This document shows positions 26,552 through 33,644 of a DNA stretch of 46,866 bases, piece after piece. How positions within the stretch are numbered: the stretch's first letter is position 1; every line of letters starts with the position of its first letter. This DNA comes from Phormidium tanganyikae FI6-MK23. Lineage in GTDB: Bacteria > Cyanobacteriota > Cyanobacteriia > Leptolyngbyales > Leptolyngbyaceae. The translations under genes and the position numbers were made by a program. The notes beneath the pieces are model-generated. The model saw nothing but the letters and a program-made list of their open reading frames with translations. It was not told the DNA's origin and did not search any database. The DNA lies in contig JAHHHU010000028.1 of assembly GCA_019359175.1 (NCBI GenBank), forward strand, positions 1-46,866, read 5' to 3'.

Positions 26552-26986
26552 ATGCGTTGGTCCACAGTTCTCAAATTTTTTCTTGGCGTGTTGTTAGCGA
26601 TCGCGCTTCTTGCGGGTGGTGGTGTCGTTGCTGCACGGGTGATGATGGCGCGTCTTGCAGTTCTTCCGCCCAAGCCGACGTTTCCAAATGATACGGCAGC
26701 CGGAAAACCTGCGGCAAAACCCGCTGCGAAACCTACGGCAGATAAACCGGATGCTGCTGCGAAACCGCTTCCTCCCGGTGCATTTCCGGGGCGGGTGACT
26801 CAATCGATCGGGCTTGTGGTGCGGGATGCTCCCGGCAGCGATGGAGGCTCGATCGGTGGCGTGGATTTTAACGATCGCGTGACAGTGCTGGAAACAAATG
26901 CCGATAAGACTTGGCAGAAGATTCGATCGAGCAATGGTCAGGAAGGATGGGTTCGCGCTGGAAACGTTGAGCAAGTAAATCAGTAG
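26552..26986 (+). CDS. Membrane-anchored SH3-domain protein
   Basis: This 144-residue protein has an N-terminal membrane segment (about 6-30: VLKFFLGVLLAIALLAGGGVVAA), then a linker with an imperfect AAKP repeat (about 50-70). A C-terminal bacterial SH3-like domain follows, running from RVTQSIGLVVRDAPGSDGGSIGGV to NDRVTVLE and KIRSSNGQEGWVRAGNV. Such domains usually bind cell-wall or protein peptides in the periplasm. ATG 26552 has AGGCGG a few bases upstream and begins directly at the membrane anchor. It follows proC by 64 bp and lies close to the next GNAT gene, so the group may be one transcription unit. Confidence 0.8.
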   Translation: MRWSTVLKFFLGVLLAIALLAGGGVVAARVMMARLAVLPPKPTFPNDTAAGKPAAKPAAKPTADKPDAAAKPLPPGAFPGRVTQSIGLVVRDAPGSDGGSIGGVDFNDRVTVLETNADKTWQKIRSSNGQEGWVRAGNVEQVNQ

Positions 26987-27001
26987 TTATTAAAACTCAC
27001 T

Positions 27002-27469
27002 ATGATTCGATTGACTACGCCTGATGACACAAACGCGTTACTTGATTTGGCAGAAGCAACAGGACTTTTCGAGTCAAACCAAGTCGAAGAACTAGCTCAG
27101 ATGCTCAGTCAGCATTTCAGTAGTGAAACAGATAGTCAAGATATATGGTTTACCGACTACGAAGATGAGCCAGTAGGTGTCGCTTATGTCGCCCCAGAGC
27201 GAATGACCGAGGGAACATGGAATCTTTATCTGATCGCTATTCATCCTAACTGCCAAAAGCAGGGACGTGGAGCCACCTTGTTAGGACATATTGAGCAGAT
27301 ACTAGCTGAACGCGGTGAGCGTGTGCTACTGGTGGAAACATCTGGACTAGAAGACTTTGAATACGTTCGTGCTTTTTATCGAAAGAATGGTTACGACGAG
27401 GAAGCGAGAATTCGGGAATTTTACAGAGCAGGAGACGACAAAATCATTTTCCGCAAAGCACTAAAGTAA
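27002..27469 (+). CDS. GNAT family N-acetyltransferase
   Basis: This 155-residue protein has the GNAT fold: DTNALLDLAEATGLF at the start, VGVAYVAPERMTEGTWNLYLIAIHPNCQKQGRGATLL (beta4 followed by the acetyl-CoA pyrophosphate loop QKQGRG), and a C-terminal VRAFYRKNGYDEEARIREFYRAGDDKIIFRK block typical of the RimI-like group. The acceptor substrate is unknown. It starts 15 bp after the SH3-domain gene. Its stop is followed in the same frame by a further 29 sense codons with biased composition, described separately. Confidence 0.85.
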   Translation: MIRLTTPDDTNALLDLAEATGLFESNQVEELAQMLSQHFSSETDSQDIWFTDYEDEPVGVAYVAPERMTEGTWNLYLIAIHPNCQKQGRGATLLGHIEQILAERGERVLLVETSGLEDFEYVRAFYRKNGYDEEARIREFYRAGDDKIIFRKALK

Positions 27470-27559
27470 ACGCAAGATAAGTTAGTTGCAGCAGCTCGAA
27501 AAGCGAAGCAAGAAATTGCAGAAGGTCAATCGATGCCGATGGACTATGAGCAGCTATGA
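27470..27559 (+). pseudogene. In-frame open stretch after the GNAT stop, possible gene remnant
   Basis: Immediately after the GNAT stop codon the same frame continues TQDKLVAAARKAKQEIAEGQ and then SMPMDYEQL before a second stop. The Lys/Ala/Glu-rich helix and polar end look like the C-terminus of a small antitoxin-like or DNA-binding protein. No start codon precedes it. It could be a decayed neighbouring gene or a chance open frame. Confidence 0.3.
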
Positions 27560-27585
27560 AGTTTGCTCAGTATTAATAGTTCACT

Positions 27586-28014
27586 CTAGATTACAGCTCG
27601 TCTCTCATCGAGCCATTGCTGAAGGATTAGGGCGGCGGCTTTACGATCGATAACCCCCTTATTTTCCCGCAGTGAAATCCCGTCCGCAATCATCGATTGT
27701 TCCGCCTGATAGCTCGTCAATCGTTCGTCTACATATTCGATCGGTAACGATAACGCTTTTGAAATCGTCTCACTAAATTTCTGAATGTGTCGAGCTTGCG
27801 TTCCAAGCGAGCCATCCATCGAATAGGGCATTCCAATGATGAGAATTTCGACTCCGCGATCGCAAACAATTTGACGCAGATCTTCGATCGTCTGAGGATA
27901 AGATTTGCGCGTAATTGTGGTGAGACCGGTAGCAATTAAACCTGTTCCGTCGCAGCCTGCAACGCCGATGCGTTTCTGCCCCACATCTAGCCCCAGTGCT
28001 GCAACTCTCTTCAT
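27586..28014 (-). CDS. ruvX: Holliday junction resolvase-like protein RuvX/YqgF
   Basis: This 142-residue RNase H-fold protein is of the YqgF/RuvX family, associated with pre-16S rRNA 5' processing and possibly with branched DNA. Conserved blocks are LGLDVGQKRIGVA (first catalytic Asp at 10), ILIIGMPYSMDGSLGTQARHIQKF, VDERLTSYQAEQSM, and DRKAAALILQQWL with the late acidic residue. Length is normal. Its start overlaps the stop of the upstream GNAT gene by one base (TAATG), so the two are translationally coupled. Confidence 0.93.
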   Translation of the reverse strand: MKRVAALGLDVGQKRIGVAGCDGTGLIATGLTTITRKSYPQTIEDLRQIVCDRGVEILIIGMPYSMDGSLGTQARHIQKFSETISKALSLPIEYVDERLTSYQAEQSMIADGISLRENKGVIDRKAAALILQQWLDERRAVI

Positions 28015-29276
28015 TAGCAGCAGGGATCTTCGCGATGGGGTTCTTGCGATGCCGCTTTCATTAGCTCCTGAACACTTTTCGGTGTTGGCTTATCCGTGTT
28101 GGGTGCTTGAGGCTTCTGCTCCGGTGCGGGTAGCTTAACGGACTTCATCATCGAAATGCGTCCCGGCACGGGTTTACGAGCAGGCTGGAGATTCTGAAGC
28201 ATTTCTGCGAGTTGAAGCCCTTCAGCGATCGACTTGGTTTCCCGAACTTTGTGCCAAACGGAACGCGACATTAGAAGCGTGTGACCAATGCGATCGGCTC
28301 CGATGCTGGCCAAGTATTCCTCGCGTTCAGGCTGATAGTCAGGCGATGCCATCTGTAACGCTTGAGCGGGCAAATCTTGCATAATCCGCGCCATCTGTGC
28401 CATCAGTTCGGGATAGAGCCAAGTGTAGGCAGGATTGACCATGAGATGGGCGGTATGAGGCTGTGAACCGTCGCGACATAAGTGGAGTTGAAAATATCCG
28501 ATCGCGGCTTTGCGCTGTGGCTCAAATACATATCCGCTCACAACTTCAGTTCGGGTGAAGACTTGCTTTGCCCATTCGACTAGGCTACCAAACACGCTGG
28601 TTTTGAAATCTTGCACATGACGATCGAAGACTTGACGCACCAAAGGCGGCATCGCCATCGTATCGAGTTGATAAAGCAATTGAGCATCTGCATTGCTCAC
28701 CGGGAGCAAATTCGGCAGATCCGGTTCGCGTTCTGCAATCTCTTGAAGTTGTTCAGCGGAAATTTCCCAATAGGTCATATTCGCCAAAGGCTGGAAGCCG
28801 TTGTGACGGTACAGATCGAGCGCGGCTTTATCGTTCACGTCGATTTCGAGTACCCAGGTACGGGCTTGCCAAATTCGCTCTAGACAAAACCGAATCAGTA
28901 GAGAACCGATGTCTACTTTGGTTAAAACTTGCGATTCGGCATCCTCAGATTCAACGATTGCCGGAGCTACCACGACACGATCAACCCGCCAAGTGCTTCG
29001 AGTCCGATTAAACGGCGACACCTGGATCATGCCTTTAATCTGCTGGTTTAGTTCTGCAACATGAACGCAGGGTAAGCTTTGCAGCGGATTGGGGAAAAGG
29101 CTGAGGAGTTTCAGTACTCCGTACCAGTTGCGGATCGAGACATTCTTTTCGCGAACCGTAGAGCATTGAGGCAATTCACTTTCGGGTGATTGCTGCGTCA
29201 GTTGGTCGATCGCGTCGAGATCCCGATATTGAACGGGGCGAAGCACAACGTTGGAGGTCTGAGGAAGTCGAGGCAT
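28014..29276 (-). CDS. Large GNAT-related protein upstream of ruvX
   Basis: This 420-residue soluble protein has an acetyltransferase-like N-terminal half. It runs VVLRPVQYRDLDAIDQLTQQSP, then a sheet MIQVSPFNRTRSTWRVDRVVVAP, LIRFCLERIWQARTWVLEIDVNDKAALDLYRHNGFQPLANMTYWEI, which ends as GNAT domains do. A second similar half follows (GYVFEPQRKAAIGYFQL onward), and the C-terminus is a Pro/Lys-rich tail (KPQAPNTDKPTPKSVQEL) ending in PCC. The canonical QRxGxG loop is not obvious in either half, so activity may be lost or diverged. It is coupled to ruvX. The substrate is unknown. Confidence 0.72.
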   Translation of the reverse strand: MPRLPQTSNVVLRPVQYRDLDAIDQLTQQSPESELPQCSTVREKNVSIRNWYGVLKLLSLFPNPLQSLPCVHVAELNQQIKGMIQVSPFNRTRSTWRVDRVVVAPAIVESEDAESQVLTKVDIGSLLIRFCLERIWQARTWVLEIDVNDKAALDLYRHNGFQPLANMTYWEISAEQLQEIAEREPDLPNLLPVSNADAQLLYQLDTMAMPPLVRQVFDRHVQDFKTSVFGSLVEWAKQVFTRTEVVSGYVFEPQRKAAIGYFQLHLCRDGSQPHTAHLMVNPAYTWLYPELMAQMARIMQDLPAQALQMASPDYQPEREEYLASIGADRIGHTLLMSRSVWHKVRETKSIAEGLQLAEMLQNLQPARKPVPGRISMMKSVKLPAPEQKPQAPNTDKPTPKSVQELMKAASQEPHREDPCC

Positions 29277-29356
29277 AAGAGATTAAGAAGGCAGCGGTTC
29301 AACCCCAGAGTACGAATTGAGCGACGGCTTTGGTGTCAACCTTAAGGGGTATTCGT

Positions 29357-30571
29357 TTAAGGTTGATTGACCGATTGCAGCCCAACGGCAGAGCGTTCTG
29401 AAAAAGCGTCGGTTGGTCGGATCAGAACCACGGGGGTCTGTTCGTTGGCGTTGCCTGCTGGATTGGTGATCAGTGCTTGTTTTAGCAAAGCCATCGACAA
29501 ATCAGAAGACGCTGCTAGTATTTTAACTGCTTTCAAGTCGTTGACATCGACAATTGCCGCAGATAGTCCAGTTTCTTGCTGAATTCGATCGACGATCGCT
29601 TGAGGATTGTCAGGGCCCAAGACGATAAATTGGTCGTAAGGCGGAATGGTTCCGGTCACATCGTCGATCAGTCGCGCTTGTTCGCCTGCGAGTTGATAAA
29701 ACACGCCTTTGCGACCAAAGATTTTCGCGATCGAGCCAACGATAAACGCGCCTAGTACCCGCACCGATCCTTCAAGATTAATCAAAGTCTGCAATCCGCA
29801 AGCACTCGCCAAACTGGAGGTCGGCAAGAACATATAGCAGAGTCGAGTCGCCAGCCAACCGGGTTTCACTTCGCTCGGATGTTGGAAGCGTCCCTGCATA
29901 ATTGCGATCGGAGATTCACCGATCGTCACAATGTCGCCAGGTTGCGCGTGGGGCATGACGTAGCGTTTAACCACGCTCACGGGATCATCGAGATGGGTGA
30001 GCAAGTGAGTTTTGATTGGCAATACATCTGCGTGGGTTGCGGGTCGCCAGCGTTTCGATTCTTCGACTGACGGGAATTTGAGCGGCACGATCACATGGCG
30101 GATACGGGGAATCCAGCCTTGTGAGCCGTATGCAACGTAATTGAGTTGAATCCAGGCAACTTTTAGACCGCTGAGATCTTCGCCTTCGATTTCGATAATG
30201 GCTTCGATCGGATCACGCGCTCCACTTTTGACGACGTGCCCTTCCCAGTAGCCATCTTCTCGGACTTCAGCGTTCTTAAATCGGGGAGTCATGCGGGTTT
30301 TAATCTTGATGCCTTCAAGACTGCCAGAAGACAGCAGTTTTACCTCTGCACGAACATTGGGAGCCATGACTTCTAATCGGCGGGTGACGTTGTGTAACTC
30401 TAGCTGTCCGACTAAAACGTACCGCTGTGGCTCATAGACTGCCAGTTCCCACTTGCCCGAATTGAGTTCTAGCGTATTGGTAGGGCGCTGCCAGTACTGC
30501 GCTTCGAGCAGCAAAACCACCAATATAACGAGTCCCACGATGCTGCCGAGAATGGCGATGAGTATGCTCAC
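29357..30571 (-). CDS. CofE-like (F420-0:gamma-glutamyl ligase family) membrane-anchored protein
   Basis: This 404-residue protein has one N-terminal membrane segment (about 4-24: LIAILGSIVGLVILVVLLLEA). The N-terminal half is unusual and includes WELAVYEPQRYVLVGQLELHNVTRR. The C-terminal half, from about residue 180, resembles the F420-0:gamma-glutamyl ligase (CofE) family: PIKTHLLTHLDDPVSVVKRYVMPHAQPGDIVTIGESPIAIMQG and FGRKGVFYQLAGEQARLIDDVTGTIPPYDQFIVLGP. CofE adds glutamates to coenzyme F420. A signal-anchored fusion and the lack of any other F420 gene here suggest a different ligand or ligase role. A 9-bp inverted repeat spans its stop codon (29337-29365). Confidence 0.7.
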   Translation of the reverse strand: MSILIAILGSIVGLVILVVLLLEAQYWQRPTNTLELNSGKWELAVYEPQRYVLVGQLELHNVTRRLEVMAPNVRAEVKLLSSGSLEGIKIKTRMTPRFKNAEVREDGYWEGHVVKSGARDPIEAIIEIEGEDLSGLKVAWIQLNYVAYGSQGWIPRIRHVIVPLKFPSVEESKRWRPATHADVLPIKTHLLTHLDDPVSVVKRYVMPHAQPGDIVTIGESPIAIMQGRFQHPSEVKPGWLATRLCYMFLPTSSLASACGLQTLINLEGSVRVLGAFIVGSIAKIFGRKGVFYQLAGEQARLIDDVTGTIPPYDQFIVLGPDNPQAIVDRIQQETGLSAAIVDVNDLKAVKILAASSDLSMALLKQALITNPAGNANEQTPVVLIRPTDAFSERSAVGLQSVNQP

Positions 30572-30651
30572 AAAGTCTCCTTATGTCGTTGCCTGAAAAA
30601 AGATATACGGCAGTTGTGCGATCGTCAACTGATTTTCAATTGTTCTCTAGA

Positions 30652-31602
30652 TTAGGACGTTTCGCGAATTTTTGAGCGACGTTCTTCGCGATGGCGATCG
30701 TGCCAAAACCAGGCTTCGTCGCTCTGGTGTTCGGCGGCTTCGATTCGCTCGACTGCCCAGGTTAAGTATTCTGAGTGTCGATCGCAACCGAGCCAGTTGC
30801 GTCCGAGTTGTTCAGCGACGACAGCAGTGGTTCCAGAACCAAGAAAGGGATCGAGAATGCGATCGCCGCGTTGCGAAGAGGCGAGAACGAACTTTCTGAT
30901 CAGTTCTTCAGGTTTTTGGGTGGGATGCGGCGTTTTTTCATTCATGCCGTTACAAGTCGTTGGCACTTCAATTACGTCGCGGGGCTTGGCTCCTTTGGGG
31001 TGAGGATGCCAGAGTTTTGAATCATTTTTTCCACGATCGCTATATTGACTGGTCGCGGCTTGCGGATGTTCGGGATATTTCAGCGTGTGTTCACTGTAAC
31101 GAGTGCGAATGTTCTCAACAGAAAGCGCGAATGTTTTGGTTTTACGAAAATGCAGAATGCTTTCATGCGATCGACCCCAATCGTTTGATAAGTTGGCTTT
31201 GTTTTTGTAGTGCCAAATCAGCCAGCGGCATCCTTGAAAAAATTGTGAAGCGGGGAGTTTCAGGTCTGCCAAAATTTCGGAAAAACCACAGATGTAAAAT
31301 GTTCCAGTGGGCTTAAGAATGCGGGCAACTTGTTCGATCCATTGCATTGACCATTCAACATACGATCGCTGTGATTCAAAGGTGTCCCATTCTGCTTTTT
31401 TCAAGTTGTAGGGAGGGTCGGAAAACACTAAATCAATTGATTCGGAAGGGAGCGTTTTCAACCATTCCACCGCGTCCCCTAACCAAAGCTGACCGTTATC
31501 ATGGCAGTAGAAAAGCTGGGATGAAGAAGTTTTTTGATCAGAATCGGTCACGATACGATCGAGCGATTTAAGATGATCAATAGCCGATTCAAACTGCGGC
31601 AT
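30652..31602 (-). CDS. Orphan beta-class DNA methyltransferase (N6-adenine or N4-cytosine)
   Basis: This 316-residue methyltransferase has catalytic motif IV SDPPYNLKKAEWDTF in the N-terminal third, a target-recognition stretch in the middle (WHPHPKGAKPRDVIEVPTTCNG), and the AdoMet-binding motif I ILDPFLGSGTTAVVAEQLGRNWLGCD near the C-terminus. This order (IV, TRD, I) defines the beta class. DPPY favours adenine N6 but also occurs in some N4-cytosine enzymes, so the target base is not certain. No restriction endonuclease gene adjoins it; cyanobacteria carry several such solitary methyltransferases, one of which acts on the HIP1 core. Which recognition sequence applies here cannot be read from the protein. 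It is divergent from the MMADHC-like gene. Confidence 0.87.
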   Translation of the reverse strand: MPQFESAIDHLKSLDRIVTDSDQKTSSSQLFYCHDNGQLWLGDAVEWLKTLPSESIDLVFSDPPYNLKKAEWDTFESQRSYVEWSMQWIEQVARILKPTGTFYICGFSEILADLKLPASQFFQGCRWLIWHYKNKANLSNDWGRSHESILHFRKTKTFALSVENIRTRYSEHTLKYPEHPQAATSQYSDRGKNDSKLWHPHPKGAKPRDVIEVPTTCNGMNEKTPHPTQKPEELIRKFVLASSQRGDRILDPFLGSGTTAVVAEQLGRNWLGCDRHSEYLTWAVERIEAAEHQSDEAWFWHDRHREERRSKIRETS

Positions 31603-31663
31603 ATCTAACAGAAAAATGGTGCATTAGCACTATATCCGATCGATCCATTCTTTTTGCTAAACG

Positions 31664-32143
31664 ATGCAATATTCTGTCCATCCACCGAGCGAATATATCT
31701 GTCAGCATTCTGAGAAGTTATTGCCAGAATGGTCTAATCCAATTCGCTCGATCGTGGTGGTTTTGCAGCCTGCCGATCGAGAATTAACTGAGCGATGTTG
31801 GGAAACGGATTTGCAGAAACAAGTCTTGCGATCGCAGTTTCTCGAATTCGGTTTCAAGGTGGCAAAATTGCTGCGGCAACAAGGACATTTAGCCGAATTA
31901 TTTGATCCCAAAACGGGGTTACCGATTTTGTCGGGGGCGGGATCTTTGCGGCTCGATGATGTGGCAGTCGTGCGATCGACGTTAGGGTATGAGATCGCGC
32001 CCGTGGGAAACTGTTTTACGATCGTGCATCCGATTTGGGGCGGAGCGGTTTATCCTTCGATTTTGATGTCCTCGGCGGATTCGATCTTGGTGGAAGCGGC
32101 AGTGGCGGGTTTGGTGGAATGCCACCAAGCTTTGAGCGGCTGA
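31664..32143 (+). CDS. MMADHC-like (methylmalonic aciduria/homocystinuria type D) domain protein
   Basis: This 159-residue protein resembles small cyanobacterial proteins annotated as methylmalonic aciduria and homocystinuria type D protein, recognised by MQYSVHPPSEYI at the start, SIVVVLQPADRELTE, and GLPILSGAGSLRLDDVAVVRSTLGYE. The human relative helps deliver cobalamin to its enzymes. Whether the cyanobacterial version has any cobalamin role is unknown. The assignment is from recalled similarity only. Its last ~94 bases overlap tail to tail with a hypothetical gene on the minus strand. Confidence 0.6.
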   Translation: MQYSVHPPSEYICQHSEKLLPEWSNPIRSIVVVLQPADRELTERCWETDLQKQVLRSQFLEFGFKVAKLLRQQGHLAELFDPKTGLPILSGAGSLRLDDVAVVRSTLGYEIAPVGNCFTIVHPIWGGAVYPSILMSSADSILVEAAVAGLVECHQALSG

Positions 32144-32451
32144 GGCAATTTAATCCAGTAGAGCGTGAGGATGATCAGGTCAGGTGCTTCACGCCCGACG
32201 ATTTCGACGTTGTAGGACGGGCTGTTTCGGGTAGCGAGATCGACAATAAAGCGCCGTCCAATTCTTCGCCAACTAGGTTCCTTACCGTGCCATTCGATGC
32301 GGCAGCAGGGATAAGGAAGTTGTTCTCGATCGAATAAGCGGCAGCAGGGCCCAATCACGCGATAGGTGAAGTGACCACCGGGGCTGGAGAAGGTATGCCC
32401 ATGAGTGAATGGACGTGACAGGGTGGGCGAATTCAGGTCATGGGCAGACAT
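32050..32451 (-). CDS. Hypothetical protein coupled to the PRC-barrel gene
   Basis: This 133-residue protein is of unrecognised family. The ATG at 32451 lies six bases beyond the stop of the PRC-barrel gene (a GTG at 32454 is also in frame), so it sits downstream in the same operon, which supports it being real. The central part (FSSPGGHFTYRVIGPCCRLFDREQLPYPCCRIEWHGKEPSW) is compositionally protein-like with paired Cys residues, while the last ~30 residues, opposite the MMADHC-like gene, are lower in quality. There is no signal peptide or membrane segment. A shortened or different 3' end is possible. Confidence 0.6.
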   Translation of the reverse strand: MSAHDLNSPTLSRPFTHGHTFSSPGGHFTYRVIGPCCRLFDREQLPYPCCRIEWHGKEPSWRRIGRRFIVDLATRNSPSYNVEIVGREAPDLIILTLYWIKLPQPLKAWWHSTKPATAASTKIESAEDIKIEG

Positions 32452-32456
32452 CACAG

Positions 32457-33554
32457 CTAGTAGCCTTCTTCCTCGTATTCTGGTTGTTTTTGCTTTGGTT
32501 TATCGGGGATGTTCAACGGCGGCAAAGGAACTCCAGGATCTTCGGTTTCTTCTGCCTCGTCTAGAATCTCTTCCTCATCTTTCGTTGTGTCTGCCCAAGG
32601 ATCTTCGTCTAGATTTCCCGGCTCGAAGCTTTCCGGTAGCGCAGACGGCTCTGATTGAACGATCTCATATTCGACAGAGATCGGTTCTTCTTCATCGTCA
32701 TCGACGTAGTTACCGTTGTCGTCTTCGTACTCATCATCGCGCGTTGCGAGTCCGCCCCAGTTGTCTTCTTCGTCCTCTTCGTAGGCTTCTGGCGTCGGAT
32801 AAATTTCGGCTTCGCGATATTTTTGACGCGGCGGTTCTGGTTCGCGTTGGAGGGGAATCGGTTCGCGATCGTCTTCCCACTCGTCGGGTTCCCAAGTTTC
32901 TTCGATGCGTTCGAGCGGTTGACGTTGTTGCGGAGTTTCGAGGCGCGTCGGCTGTCCTGACGGAAGCTGATTTTCGGGTCGAGCGGGGGCGAGGTACTGA
33001 TCTTGTTCGCGCTCCCACGGAGCTTTGCCGATACCGAGACGCTCTAGTACACCGACACTAAGCTGGCTCATTCGATCTTCAGAACCTTCGATCACAATTA
33101 AGCGATCGGGCCCGCTACTGACAATTTCGGTAATGGGTAATTCGTAGGTGCTGACGATTTGATCGGGAATGAGGGGAAGCCCGATCGATGCGATCACTAG
33201 ATTATCGAGTTTGCCTGTGTCGATGTTGAATCGGAAGCCGCGCACTTTTCCGAGCAGTTCTCCGGTTTCGGTGATGACTTCGTAACCCACGAGATTGCTG
33301 TAGCCTTCGAGATCAACATCTTCGATTACGTCTTCGTCGTCTACTAAGATGACATCTCCGATCTGGCGAATGCTGGCGAGCATCATCGGTTGAGCAGTGC
33401 CGTAGAACAGATTCGGGCGCAAACTGAGAGCGACGACTTCTTGAGAATCGATATCGACCCAAAGCTGACTCACCACGCCGAGCCGTTTTCCGGTGCTGCG
33501 CGTAATCACCTGAGTTCCAAGTATGTCGGAGCGTTGGCGAAATTCTTCTGTCAT
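32457..33554 (-). CDS. PRC-barrel domain protein with acidic disordered tail
   Basis: This 365-residue protein has two PRC-barrel domains in tandem. The first (about 10-75) includes GTQVITRSTGKRLGVVSQLWVDIDSQEVVALSL. The second (about 85-160) includes NLVGYEVITETGELLGKVRGFRFNIDTGKLDNLVIA. PRC barrels are small beta domains in photosynthetic reaction-centre H subunits and in ribosome maturation factor RimM. After residue ~170 the sequence becomes Glu/Asp/Pro-rich and disordered. In cyanobacteria such proteins are common and poorly characterised. It is followed by a hypothetical gene in the same operon and preceded by smc on the same strand, 90 bp away. Confidence 0.82.
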   Translation of the reverse strand: MTEEFRQRSDILGTQVITRSTGKRLGVVSQLWVDIDSQEVVALSLRPNLFYGTAQPMMLASIRQIGDVILVDDEDVIEDVDLEGYSNLVGYEVITETGELLGKVRGFRFNIDTGKLDNLVIASIGLPLIPDQIVSTYELPITEIVSSGPDRLIVIEGSEDRMSQLSVGVLERLGIGKAPWEREQDQYLAPARPENQLPSGQPTRLETPQQRQPLERIEETWEPDEWEDDREPIPLQREPEPPRQKYREAEIYPTPEAYEEDEEDNWGGLATRDDEYEDDNGNYVDDDEEEPISVEYEIVQSEPSALPESFEPGNLDEDPWADTTKDEEEILDEAEETEDPGVPLPPLNIPDKPKQKQPEYEEEGY

Positions 33555-33644
33555 TGAGTCCCGAATCCTGTCTTTTACACTTTTTTCTAATTATCAAACC
33601 ATATCAAGGATCGATCGGTACGGAATGCCGAACGCAATTCGAGC

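Noticed and set aside
32405-33061. Long plus-strand frame opposite the PRC-barrel gene, rich in Arg and Leu
   Set aside because: It is the mirror of the Glu/Asp/Pro-rich tail of the PRC-barrel protein; such acidic regions routinely open the opposite strand.
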